Below, in pieces: positions 23,477 through 34,769 of a stretch of 64,000 nt of DNA. Within the stretch, counting starts at the first letter, position 1. Each line of letters begins with the position of its first letter. The position numbers and the translations under genes are program-made. The notes under the pieces are model-generated. The model saw only the letters and a program-made list of their open reading frames with translations. It was not told the origin of the DNA and ran no database searches. The DNA comes from Zygnema cylindricum (taxonomy: Eukaryota; Streptophyta; Zygnematophyceae; Zygnematales; Zygnemataceae), in the NCBI GenBank assembly GCA_037447655.1, contig JBBHKE010002887.1, positions 124,001 to 188,000 of the forward strand, given 5' to 3'.

Positions 23477-24313
23477 TGTTGATTTTGCACAACCATCTGA
23501 AGGAATCCCCCGCAGCCCCCGCAGCCACAGACAGATTTGACTTAGCGCAGGCAATCACGAGATGGACATTGAGATAAATCACAGAGGTATAAGTAGGAGA
23601 TTGAGAGAGGAATAGAAAGGATACAATCACATCAACATTAGAATAGACAAGATAGTTGTAATTCAGCTTATAATAGAAAAACTAGTCAAAGGGTCACTTA
23701 GCGAAAGCTAAGGTGAGCCCCCAAAGAGATTACAATAAAGTTCAGACACTTGTAATCCCCAATCTCAACTAAGACTAAAGCTGAGTTCTTAACTACTCTC
23801 AAATCTAATCTGTACACTGAATGTGATGATGTGATATGCCTTTGAAGTCTACAATTTTGTACTCTCACTAAATGATGTGTAACAAAGTGTTCTCTTGTGA
23901 AAGCTTCTCCGGTGTATCATAAACCTACGCTTTGATTTCTTAAGCCTTGGAAAAATGCTTGTGTTACATGCCCATTTATCCCTTTTTGAATGCATTTGTG
24001 GTGATGTGCTTAATGGAGAGGTGGAATATGGTTCTATGGATGAATGGCATGTGTCTTTGTTTCCTCCATAAGTGTGTCCAATAAGGACGCTCGGTTTTGT
24101 CCTCTGTCACATGATTTTCGGTGAAAATTGTTACGTGTGACGTTTTGTCACATATTCGTACTATAGTCCCGATTTTGGTATATACTTGTCAAATATCGGT
24201 TCGCTTAAAGTATCGCCAAACCCGATATATCGCTGATGGTACTGCAGTCCCTAATCGCCTCGAATCGTTCGTCTTGGCTTAAATTGGTATCGCGGAAGTC
24301 GTACTTTTCAACA
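23477..24313 (-). repeat. Q 3' LTR
   Basis: Begins TGTTGATTTTGCACAACC and ends TTTTCAACA. It aligns along its length with 44023-44878. The following CTCCCACTGG is a purine tract on the minus strand, in the expected place. Confidence 0.85.
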
Positions 24314-24748
24314 CTCCCACTGGAATTCAGTGTGGTACTGATTTCAGTTGATGTTTCAAATTTGAAACGTAGTTTCACTTTTCGAAAGGACTTCGTGTTA
24401 TTGTGTTTTTCATCAGGGAAGTACTTTGTACCTCCGTCACCACTTCGAATATGCGTGACGTAGCTGTCTGACTTCCGGTAAATTTCCTAGAATTTTCCAA
24501 GTGGCATTTCGATTGTACCATGTTGCGTCACATTGAATTGTGTCGACGGCGGACTGACATCTGTGACTGTACAAGTCGATTAACCTGTACTTGCCTCGCT
24601 GTACTGCTTATCGTCACCTCGTCCGTCGGATCCTTTGGATTCAAATCGATCAAGCGCCTCTGCCGTGCTTCTTCGATCATACCTTTGGACGATGATGATG
24701 TACTCTTGGAGGTTGCCGAACCTTGTTCTAAACCTTCTCCACCTGTAC

Positions 24749-26821
24749 TTAGGTCAGTTCCTTTAAACCTCTTTTCATCTTGTCTTTTGTCATCTGCAGG
24801 ACAAAAATTGTTAGTTTCCTCTTTTCATCTTGTCTTTTGTCATCTGCAGGACAAAAATTGTTAGTTTTCTCCTTCTCTGCAGTATCCTTTCTTTGTGACT
24901 CCTCTTTCCTTGCTGAGTCTTCCTGTGGGCGATTGAATATAGAAGTTCCTCCTTTCGCCTTTGGATCGGAGCCTCCTCCACATATTTCAAAGAATGTCCT
25001 CCCCTTCTGAAATAATTCTGTTACCAGAATTTCACCTTTGAGAATGCTCCCACTCACTGTTTCCATTGCATGTCGGCAAAATTTCACCTTTGAGAATGCT
25101 CCCACTCACTGTTTCCACTGCCATGTCTGCGTTCTGCTCATTCTCCTTCGGCTCTGGAACAATTTTCTTGGTGGCCGGATTCTGAAAATTTTGAGGTAAG
25201 TTCCCTTGAGTTTTCTCCTTGTATTTTTCCTCAAGCATGTTCCTCATTGCAAATTTTCCCGTGAAATCTGCTAAGAATGCGTCCTTAAATGTCTTAAATT
25301 TCATCTTACTACCTTCTCTTCGCTCTTTTTTTTCCAATGTTGCTGACATCTTGAAATTGTTTGCAGACTGAGTTGATATGGCCAATTGATTGATGGATTT
25401 TGGAGTGATGGACTTCGCTTCACCTACTATCTCTGTGCTCTCTAGCTTCATATGGTGAGCTTTGATCTGTCCCCTCCCTTTATCCTTGACATTTGGATAA
25501 ATTGACTTGCATTCCTACTTGATGAATTTTTTTGGAAGTGTCTCTATATCTCTCCTTTCACTTTTATCCATCATACAAATTCTGATATTTTGTAAGGATT
25601 CTCTACTATGTAGAAAATGCCACTTCTCTGAACCATCTTCTGCCATGGAGGAATTTTGCCCATCTGGATTCCCAATCTCCTCCTTCCTTGCTTGAAGCGT
25701 GGAGCCTTGACTTTCCGTCGTCTCCTTGAGGCCTCTTCTATCGTCTTATTTCGTTACTACTCTCCATGGTAAGGTCACCTCTCCCGTTTTTGCCGAAACA
25801 CTAGTGTTTTCCCCTTCTCTAACTGAGTTTCCAAGATGTCTCCTAGCTACATGCTTTTTATTTTTGTTACTTTTGCAGCTATCCCTCTGTATCTCCTCAC
25901 GGTTTTGATGTGTCTTTGGGGAGTCTCTTGCTAGCTTGCTAGCTACGCCATGATCCTTAATAATTTTTTCTGATTCGGTTTCGTGCAAATTTTGTGAATT
26001 CATAGGTTTTGAGATCGGATTGTGGGATGTTTGTGGATACACGTGTGGAGATGTGAAATGGGGGATGTCTTTGACTTTCGTGAAACTCTTGCTACTCCTT
26101 ACACGTTTCTTCCATGGTAAGTCATTCTGACCATCCTCTACCTTTTTGTCTACTCTCCCACAATCTTGTATCACTTTCAGCTTGAGTTCTATATCATTTT
26201 GTTTCACCTTAACTCTTGATTTCTCTAATGCATCATCATTTGTCTTTTGTGATGCCCATCCACCTCTCGCTTGTCCACTACAGCTTCCGTTGCGTGATGA
26301 TTGTGTTTTGTCTTCTAGAGATGGGTTTTGTTTTACTAACATTGATCACTGCTCTGATCGTTTCCGTGGACCTTGCGTTTTTGTTGTGCCATATGCACAA
26401 CCTTTGGGGACATTTTGAGAGTGTCAATGTCGGAGATTGCAGTTGGAGTTGGGGACTTCTGATCATCGAATGTGGATGTGATGGTGTATCCGTCGTTGAC
26501 CGATCTGATGTCGACGCCTTTTGGTAAGCACTTGATGCTCTCCTTTTGGTCGCTTCCAATCCTCCCTCTGCCTCGTAACTCCACGAACCTTGTTCCATTG
26601 CTCCTTTCTTTCTGTTCTCTGCAAGTCCCAAAATTTGTCTTACCATATAAAACGGTGTTAGTATGTTTTTTTGCTTCTGTAGCCATGCCTCTGCTTGCGT
26701 TGCAAATTCTTTCTTTGCTGCTATTGCAGATTGTATCCATGCTCTTCTTGCAGATTCTTATCTTGGAATAGGAATGTTTCTTAACCTCCTGGTTTCTAAT
26801 GTCCACCTGTTTTCTTGCCAT
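24749..26821 (-). CDS. Q internal lysine-rich reading frames, function unknown
   Basis: Four consecutive open stretches (118, 139, 198 and 161 codons) in shifted frames cover most of this region. They are hydrophilic, rich in Lys, Glu, Gln and Ser, with no reverse transcriptase, integrase or RNase H motif. One holds K-M-K-F-K-T-F-K-D-A-F-L (about 25270-25310), which resembles K-M-W-E-T-K-S-F-K-E-A-L-L in element P. Two local tandem duplications (24770-24868 and 25023-25125) lengthen it. It is probably a decayed single ORF between gag and the 3' LTR. It could be a captured gene, a structural protein, or a diverged part of the element. Confidence 0.4.
24770..24868. repeat. Tandem duplication, about 50 bp
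   Basis: Two near-identical copies of a unit that includes CTTTTGTCATCTGCAGGACA and AAAATTGTTAGTTT. Confidence 0.9.
25023..25125. repeat. Tandem duplication, about 55-60 bp
   Basis: Two copies of a unit containing ATTTCACCTTTGAGAATGCT and CCCACTCACTGTTTCCA. Confidence 0.9.
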
Positions 26822-26935
26822 TTTCAGATTGGAGTTCCGTGAACCCAGCCGTCCTCATTGATGTGGAAATTCTTCCTTGTTCACTTTTGCATTCCTGTCT
26901 TTCTGACTTCCATGGGCCCTGGTGAGTTCCATCTA

Positions 26936-27426
26936 TGTAACACGGTTACCGAGTTGGGTACTTAGTGGCTAGGGCTAGGCTGTTATAGTTGCGATTCCAG
27001 AGCAGCGCAGCTGCGATTCGAGACCTGCACAGCATAGCAGCATAGCAGCGTAGCAACTTAGCGGCGTAGCAACTTAGTAGCGCAGCAGCGTAGCAGCGCA
27101 GCATAGCAACGCGGCAGAATGTAGATTGAGCTGTATAGTTCTAGAAGGAAGTTTTGGATAGTTCTCGGTTGACCGTGAAGGTCCACGTGTACAGCTGTAC
27201 AGTACTAGGATGACTAGCAGTTAGTTAGTTTAAATAGTCGAGTAGACCTTGTGAATAGGGACCTGAACTAGACCTATACAGCAAGCGCAACCTTGTACTC
27301 TCTTTCCAGCAATAAAGCGCAACCTTGTCTGTTAGTACTGTGTGCTCCTACTGTTGCTTCGGGAAGATCCTTGGTGTTTCTGCTGTGCATTGTGACGTGT
27401 TGTGGTGTATTGTTGCCTCTGTTACA
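26936..27426 (+). repeat. G1 5' LTR
   Basis: 491 bp, TG...CA, partner of 41486-41976. The U3-like part (27000-27118) is a run of related AGCAGCGTAGCAACTTAG words. CAGCAATAAAGCGCAACC lies in the later part and could hold a poly-A signal. Confidence 0.95.
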
Positions 27427-27427
27427 C

Positions 27428-27439
27428 TGGTATCAAAGC
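27428..27439 (+). other. G1 primer-binding site (initiator tRNA-Met)
   Basis: TGGTATCAAAGC follows the LTR after one base. It differs at one position from TGGTATCAGAGC, the complement of the initiator tRNA-Met 3' end. Confidence 0.85.
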
Positions 27440-27460
27440 AGTTAACCATGACCTGACAGC

Positions 27461-29014
27461 ATGGATGAACACGGTGTATCCACTGCATAAATGTTGGCGC
27501 AAGTTCTCAGGGAGTTGGAAAGTGTGAGATTACAGAACCCGCAGCTAAGTTTCACGGTCGCAGCCTTTGAGTCTCGTCTAGGGGAGCGACCTCATGGAGG
27601 CACTGAGAGAGTATATAGGAGACCGAAATTAAGGCTTCCCGACGAGTTTGACCCTGCAAGACATAAGAACCTTGACACATGGCTATTCTCTGTTGCGAAC
27701 TATCTCGAGAATTTTCGAAGCCTATCGGATCGTGAGAAGATTCACTACGCGGGTGGTCTTCTTAAAGGGGCAGCGGGGGCATGGTAGAAGACATTGGTGG
27801 AGGACGATGAAATACCGACCGTCTGGGCGCTCGTCGTTCAACTTCTCCGCGACACTTGGCAGCCCGTCAACACGTTGAAGGCGGCGAGAGATAAGATCGC
27901 AGTATTGAAGCAACGAACTTCCGTGATGGAGTTTACGCAGCGGTTCTTGGAGTGCAAAGTTCAAATACCTACGATGACGGAGGATGAAGTCGTTGATCGC
28001 TACGTGAAGGGGCTTAAGTTGTCTATTCGTAGAGATGTGGAACAGTGGCTTGCTCGGGAAAGCACGACTCCTACTCTCTCGGCAATCATCCAGTTTGCGG
28101 AGCGGACCGATTCGGTCGACTTTAACCTCCGGAGACCTTATCACTATGGGCCGAGCAGTAGCGGAGGAAACCGACGAGACGAAGGTCCAAGCCCCACGGA
28201 GCTCGGCGCAATTAATGAGGATAAGGAAGTGGTCAACGTCATGCGGAGAAAGAAGAAACCTACCAAGACGAAGACCAATGACTTATCCCCCGAGGAAATC
28301 GAGCGGAGGAGGCAAAATGGCCTATGCTTCCAGTGCGGTTCTCTAGATCATATGGCTCGGGAGTATTTAAAACGGAAAGGTCCCAAAAAGGGAAAACTTA
28401 CGGTTATGAGATTAGCCGGTGAAGGAGGAGACCCTTTGATATTTCGGGGTCAAATAGGAGCGAGTGCAGCTAACTTTATGGTGGACTCCGGAGCATCGGG
28501 GAACTTCATTACCGAGGCAACGGTGAAAAGGTTGAAACTCCCTCTTGTGGTGCTAAAGGATCATCAGTCGGTACAATTGGCCGACGGTAGTTCCTTATCG
28601 ATTACCCATCGTACCCCGAGGTTACGCGTCGGAATTGGGAAATTCCGATGGTACGACACGCTTCATGTATTACCTCTTGGGGACCATGAGGTAATCCTGG
28701 GGAAGCCGTGGCTGCAAAAATGGAATCCAACGATTGATTGGAGAAGTGGCGCCATGAGAGTGAAGAAAGGTGAAGAAGAGTTTGAGGTAAAAGCGGGAGC
28801 GGCTGGTAAGGGAGCGGAAGAGGGACGCCTGCTTTCGGCCTTACAGCTCAAGAGGGCACTTAAGAAAGGGGAAACAATTGGTATGGCGGTTGTCCAGCCA
28901 ATGGAGGAGACGAAGGAGGAGAACCCGGAAGAATGGAAGAAGAAGGACCCCGACTTCGACTCCAAAGAAAGTGACGACATTGGAAAGACTTCTGAAGTGG
29001 CCCTGAAGTCGTGA
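27461..29014 (+). pseudogene. G1 gag and protease
   Basis: The capsid-protein frame runs from ATG 27461 with a TAA at 27488-27490 and a TAG at 27785-27787 (G2 has Trp there). The gag domain includes D-T-W-L-F-S-V-A-N-Y and Y-A-G-G-L-L-K-G-A-A. The zinc knuckle C-F-Q-C-G-S-L-D-H-M-A-R-E-Y (about 28325-28365) ends in Tyr where Cys is expected. The aspartic protease site is F-M-V-D-S-G-A-S (about 28475-28500), followed by V-I-L-G-K-P-W-L. A frameshift just before 29014 separates it from the reverse transcriptase. The closely related G2 sequence at 52.8-54.6 kb guided the reading. Confidence 0.9.
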
Positions 29015-29273
29015 CAAAACTTCTCGAGGAGTACGCAGATGTGTTTCCCTTGAAGCTCCCCGAAGGATTACCTCCGAAGCGCGAAGTAGACCAAAGGATA
29101 GAGCTTGTTCCTAGAGCGGTACCCCCGGCTAATCGGATGTACAAGATGAGCTACACCGAGTTGGACAAACTGAAAAAGCAACTCGCGGAGTTGGTCGAAG
29201 TCGGAGCAATCGAACCAAGCAAGTCACCGTATGGGCCCCCGTTCTCTTTGTAAACAAGAAAGATGGAGGTTTC
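29011..29273 (+). pseudogene. G1 reverse transcriptase, N-terminal part
   Basis: Encodes D-V-F-P-L-K-L-P-E-G-L-P-P, H/R-x-I-E-L-V-P-type and A-I-E-P-S-K-S-P-Y-G-P-P segments that open the gypsy reverse transcriptase. The frame is lost near 29240, and the sequence is cut after GATGGAGGTTTC by the inserted LTR-like segment; it resumes at 30601. Confidence 0.85.
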
Positions 29274-30595
29274 TGTTGTTCTTTGGTCTAAAATAGACCG
29301 CAGAAGCAACCCAAATTATCATGCAAGAAGCAAAGCAAAGCTAGGCCAATGAACAATCATTTGAAATGCATCCTCCATATGCGTACACAGACGCAACAAA
29401 CAACATTTAGGGTTTCATGGAATAATCAACATAAATAAACCCTATGACAACATCTAAGGTTTGATGGAATAATCAACATAAGCAAACCCTAGGACAAATG
29501 CATAAACAATGCATATCAAACATATATAAAATAACATAAATAAATAATAACAAACAAATGCATCACACATAAACAAAAGTATAATCAAAGTATAATCAAA
29601 TAATCATTATATCATTCAAAGTGCATGACCTAATCGGCAACCCTAAAAGTCTACATCTTCAGTCCCTACTTTTCATGCTAAGCATTGATGATACATTCCT
29701 AACAAAGCTCATTCCTATATATACACTTGTGAACTGTGGATGAATCGCTACATGTCAAAATAACCAACGTAACTTCCACTAAGTAGTATTACATCATGAG
29801 AACGTATTACGACAAATAATCCTAACTGTAAGTGTACACTTGAGAGTCAACCAATCATAAGAGTACACTTGTCTGCAAGTACGACACTACACACACACAA
29901 ATTAAACTGCAGAAACCCTAAATGATCACCTAAATAAAAAATGTCATAATCAATACTAAATTAATAATACACATAAGACAAAACAATGTTGTTTCAAATA
30001 TTTACAGCGACGCGTCCGCAAAATACGCGTCATAAGCGACAGCTCGCTTAGTCACTTGTAGATAGATCCACGTAGTGAACCGACATCGCATATGTACGGT
30101 CCACCTAGATAATGCGTCATAAAAACAATGTGATCTCTTAAAAATATCGGCGGACGCCGTCTGCCCTCCACGTGTACCATGACCAACTTGCCGAAATCAA
30201 ACCGTACGATCTAAATACTGTCCGTACCGAAATCACGGACTTCGTCATAAAATGTCACCTGCCGAAATTAGAGTACACCTGTCAAATAAGACGAACCGTA
30301 CCGGCGACGTCCCTTTTAATAAATGTCGCCTGTCCCATTATGGTTGGTACTTACGGCGAACACTTTAAAATCATTTCGAACATTAATCGTCGGATCGATT
30401 CGCGATCCGCCGTCCATTTCCTATCACATTTCGCGCCACTCAATTACCGTATTAAATTTACTCGTACATTTAATTGCCCCCCGAACCGCAAACTGTTCAA
30501 AACTCCACAGTACATCATGTAAAATATATACGCACAAAACGTCGCGTGCGCATTAAATTTCACATAGGCACGAAACTAAATCTTCAAAAACAACA
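29274..30595. mobile_element. Solo-LTR-like insertion in G1
   Basis: A 1322-bp AT-rich segment interrupts the reverse transcriptase exactly between parts that are adjacent in G2. It starts TGTTGTT and ends AACAACA, an inverted TG...CA terminus typical of LTRs. Flanks are GTTTC and ATTTC, four of five bases equal. It has no coding sequence. No second copy is in the window, so it could also be a small non-autonomous LTR element. Confidence 0.6.
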
Positions 30596-30600
30596 ATTTC

Positions 30601-31855
30601 CGTATGTGTATTGATTACTGAGCGCTGAATAAATTAACGGTGAAGAATGCGTACCCCCTACCGAGGATAGACGAATTGTTGGATCGACTTCGAGGTGCTA
30701 AATATTTTTCGAAAATAGACTTGCGGAGCGGCTACCACCAGGTCATAACTGCCAAGGAAGATGTGGAGAAAACAGCGTTCATAACTCGATACGGTCATTT
30801 CTAGTTTCGGGTAATGCCGTTCAGGTTAACTAACGCACCGGCAACCTTTATGCATTTAATGAATTCCATTTTTCGGCAATATCTGTACGCGTTTGTGATC
30901 GTTTTCCTAGACGACATACTGGTGTATAGCACAACAAAGGAGGAGCATATGAAGCACTTACGGACGGTCCTCCAAGTCCTTCGGGAAAATAAGTTATACG
31001 CAAAAAGAAGTAAATGTGACTTCTTCAAGGAGCACATTGATTTTTTAGGCCATGTGGTGAGCCAAGACGGAAATCGCAGTGGATCCAAACAAGACAAGGG
31101 TAGTTAAGGAGTGGCCGCAGCCGGCGAATATTACGGAGTTACGGAGCTTTCTAGGACTATGCTCCTATTATCGACGTTTTGTCGAAGGTTTCGCAAAAAT
31201 CGCTGCACCGCTCACGGAATTGCTCAAGAATGACGTGCCCTATGATTGGAAAGAGGCACAAGGGGCAGCCTTTAACACGCTAAAGGAGCGGTTGGTTACC
31301 GCCCCTGTGTTAGCTGTTCCCGACCCGGACTTACCCTGGACGATAATTACCGACGCTAGCGATACGGCCATTGGAGCGATCCTTATGCAAGATCAAGGGA
31401 AAGGTCTTCAACCCATCGCCTACGACAGTCGAAAACTAAAGGCAGCAGAGCTAAACTGGGCCACCCATGAGAAGGAGACAATAGCTATCATCAATGCGCT
31501 GGAAGTTTGGAAGTGTTACGTGCAAGGGAAACGGATCACGATTATCACAGATCACCACGCCTTACAATATCTCCAAACCTAGCCGAAGTTGTCCAACAAA
31601 CAAGTGCGCTGGATGACGTTTCTGCAAACCTTCGGTTCACAACTTGTTATAGAATATAAGCTGGGCAAAACGAACCCGGCGGATGCGTTGTCAAGAAGAC
31701 CCGACGTCGCTGCGCCGGTAGCGGAGCAGCGACCGCAAGCATCGCAGCATGGAAACGTAGGCTCTGTGAAAGAGAACATCGCACCGTCAACGGCAGCGCA
31801 AGACCGGAACTCACCGCAGTCACCAGTACGGTGCAGGTGGATGACCAGTGGTTAG
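30601..31855 (+). pseudogene. G1 reverse transcriptase core and RNase H
   Basis: Resumes with [13 protein letters not shown] and [12 protein letters not shown], then F-L-D-D-I-L-V-Y-S (about 30905-30930, the catalytic F-x-D-D block) and the connection [14 protein letters not shown]. RNase H shows T-D-A-S (about 31350), W-A-T-H-E-K-E (about 31458) and T-D-H-H-A-L. A TAG at 31580-31582 and shifts near 31080 break the frame. A Pro/Ala/Gln-rich linker follows to the integrase. Confidence 0.9.
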
Positions 31856-33123
31856 GTCGGATAAAGGCCGCCTACGGCAACGATGATTCACTAAAGGAAC
31901 TCATTAAACAGAAAGTACTCGTTCGAACCGCCAATGGTATGTGGCAATACAGACCGAGTAAGACAACACGGTTTTATGTGCCAACAAATACGGAACTCCG
32001 TCACATGATTCTTAAAATGAGTCACGACGAGCCGCTCAGTGGACATTTTGGGCGGGATAAAACAACCGCACGTGTCGTTGAGGCGTATTACTGGCCGAAC
32101 TTGACTCGAGACATTGCAGAATATGTCGGGACGTGTGACTCCAGTAATAGGAACAAACCGGATTCAGGACAACGAGGTCTGTTACAACCCCTTCCGATAC
32201 CATCTGTTCCTTGGGAAGCGATTTCGATGGATTTCATCGTGGCCCTCCCACTGACGAAGGAGGGCTACGACTCAATCTTCGTTGTTGTGGATTACATGAC
32301 GAAAATGGCACATTTTCTACCCACGTCCACCACAGCTACTGCACGAGATATTGTGGACTTATTCTTTCGGGAGATATTCCGCCATCACGGACTTCCGACA
32401 AGGATCGTCAGCGACCGCGATTGTAAATTCGTGAGCCACTTTTGGCAAAATCTTTTTGCGCTATGTGGCACACAGCTGGCTATGTCCACAGCCTACCACC
32501 CTTAAACTGATGGTCAGACTGAAAGGGTGAATCGAACTTTGGAAAAAGCGTTGCGGGCTTATGTCTCGGTGCACCAAACGGATTGGGTGGACCATTTAAC
32601 AACAATCTAGGTAGCATATAACAGTGCAGTTCACTGTTCGACGAATGCTACGCCATTCTCCCTCAATGGACGACAGCCCACTCTTCCCCAAAACTTATTG
32701 GTAGGGGACTGCCAAACACCGGCGGCTCTGGACTTTGCCCAATCGCTGCAAAGAAACCTGGAAAAGACGGCCAAGGCGCTCCAAATGGCAAAGGATCGTC
32801 AAAAGTCGTAGGCCGACGCTCATCAGAAAGACATTGTCTTTAGCGTGGGGGACAAGGTTTGCCTTGATATGACAAACCTCTCTTTGCCGTGTGCCATCTC
32901 GAAGAAGTTGGCAACGAAGTTCACGCGCCCGTTCACCATTCTTTCCCGTGTGGGCGCCGTGGCTTACAAGTTGGATATCATGACGGACTGGCATATCCAC
33001 AACGTCTTTCATGTTTCCCTTCTTAAGCCATTCAGCGATCCTGATTCGATGTTCCCTCATCGACGACGAAAACTCCTTTACCACCAGTTCGGGGAACCTC
33101 GGACGAGTATTCGTCGTCAATGA
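31831..33123 (+). pseudogene. G1 integrase
   Basis: The zinc-binding part has H-x4-H in S-H-D-E-P-L-S-G-H-F and C-D-S-S-N where G2 keeps C-D-S-C-N, so one ligand is lost. The core carries M-D-F-I-V-A-L-P (first Asp, about 32228), V-S-D-R-D-C-K-F (second Asp, about 32410) and Q-T-E-R-V-N (the Glu, about 32518). Stops occur at 32504-32506, near 32609 and near 32809. The C-terminal part includes F-T-I-L-S-R-V-G and W-H-I-H-N-V-F-H-V-S-L-L-K, the usual gypsy tail. This tail is followed by an inverted copy of itself. Confidence 0.9.
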
Positions 33124-33366
33124 TGGAACACCGAATCAGGATCGCGGAATGGCTTAAAAAGGGAAACATGAAAGACGTTGTGGATATGCCAGTTCGTCGG
33201 GATATCCAACTTGTAAGCCACGGCGCCCACACGGGAAAGAATGGTGAACGAGCGCGTGAACATTGGTGCGAACTTCTTCGAGAGGGCACCCGGCAAGGAG
33301 AGGTTTGTCATATCAAAGCGAACCTTGTCCCGCAGGATAAAGACAATGTCCTTCCGATGAGCGACA
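32821..33366. repeat. Inverted duplication of the G1 integrase tail
   Basis: Two arms of about 240 bp (about 32821-33056 and 33122-33366) are inverted copies, each encoding the V-G-A-V-A-Y-K-L-D-I...F-H-V-S-L region, on opposite strands. The spacer of about 65 bp itself ends in CGACGACGAA and TTCGTCGTC. G2 lacks the second arm. Confidence 0.85.
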
Positions 33367-33707
33367 CCGCAGCGCAACATGGTTACGATACTGTCAGAGG
33401 ATCGCAGCACCACCGCTGCGCTGACAGGAAAGCGCAACGGCGCAATTGTGTTTCACTATGTGTGTAACGACGAACCCTCGGTTTCCCCGCAACAGCGCAG
33501 TTTTATTAATGATGGACGCTGCGATACCCTCGCACGCTGCGACGCATCACAAGGTCCAAGAGTGAAACCCTCAACCCTCGTGAATAAAGCCGCCATCCGT
33601 CCTCGCGACCAACCTAGTCTCGCCAGCTTGGAAATTGCTTCTCTATGCACAATCAGTTTACCTTCGCTTCTAGATTTACCGAAATTGACTTGTTCAACAG
33701 TGTCTAT
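33367..33707 (+). other. G1 spacer between integrase and ORF3
   Basis: The segment with AGGAAAGCGCAACGGCGCAA is also found in G2 (about 49965-50030, opposite strand), so it belongs to the element. CGCTGCG words are frequent. No gene assigned. Its right end TCTAT is the target duplication of C3. Confidence 0.6.
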
Positions 33708-34756
33708 TGAAACTCTGAGACCTCCATAAGTCCTCAGAGTGGACAGCTTCCAAGAAGCCTCTAGGATAATCCTGACCCCTTTGTGTTTAAGCAAAAATAA
33801 CTGCCACCCTGGCAGACAAAAACTCTAACCAACTTCACCCCTGTGAAGACAAGACTCCCTTGAGTCGATAGCAAAAAGAATCTCTGAATTTGCTCCCCTG
33901 AGCAGTAAGTTATGGAGGGTCAAAGTTGACCTTTTGTATAGAAGCTCTCTGGGAGAGGGGGTCCTATCTTCTAATTTTTCTAAGTCCTATCTCTCTCACA
34001 GACTCTATGTACTGATGTACGGAACCAATCAGAATTGAGTTCCGTACGTAAAAGTATATCTGTCGGTGTACTTTATGTACGGACATTGTACGACATGGCC
34101 AAAATGTCGACACATGTCAAATCCGGATTCGGTGCCATAATCTCCGGAGATTCCACAATCCAACGGAATTTCGCCACGCGTCATCCGATGTGGCGATGGC
34201 CACAAACCGCCGAAATCTTCCTCCGCGTTCTTGGCGCTAATCCCGGCCGTCCGATTAAATTCGGCTTTAATCGTGGCCGTAATAAATACATGCGCGGTAT
34301 TTGTTTCATTTACGAAACAAATGCGCGGTACTGATTTTTGTCCGTACCGTAAGTCGTACATTATATATTACTGGATCTATGTATCCCGTAATTAATTTCA
34401 GTTAAATGGTTTATGGCACGTATGCATATTTAAATAAATATCAAACTATATGCTATGTAACACTACCGCTAGACTTAACGGCTAAGGCTACCCGCTAATT
34501 TCTGACTGCCAGCCGGTAGGTACAAGGATCAAATCCTGCTGCCGGCACATACCTTTTAATTAAATAAATAAACCCTAATATAAAATTCCCGTAAACCTCA
34601 GGATAGCCAAGGTAGCCATGGCTCTAGCTTCCTCTCCAATTTCTCAGTGACTGCGACAAGTTTGAGAGTTGGAGAGAGAAGTTAGAGATAGACTGCCTCG
34701 ACTTCTATATTTCTTTTCAGACCTAGAAAATACTAATAAAACCATTAGTTTCTACA
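33708..34756 (-). repeat. C3 3' LTR
   Basis: 1049 bp. It contains the tRNA-like B-box segment at about 34470-34550. The adjacent interior CTCCCCTTATTTTCTAG gives a purine-rich run on the minus strand at the expected polypurine-tract position. Confidence 0.95.
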
Positions 34757-34769
34757 CTCCCCTTATTTT

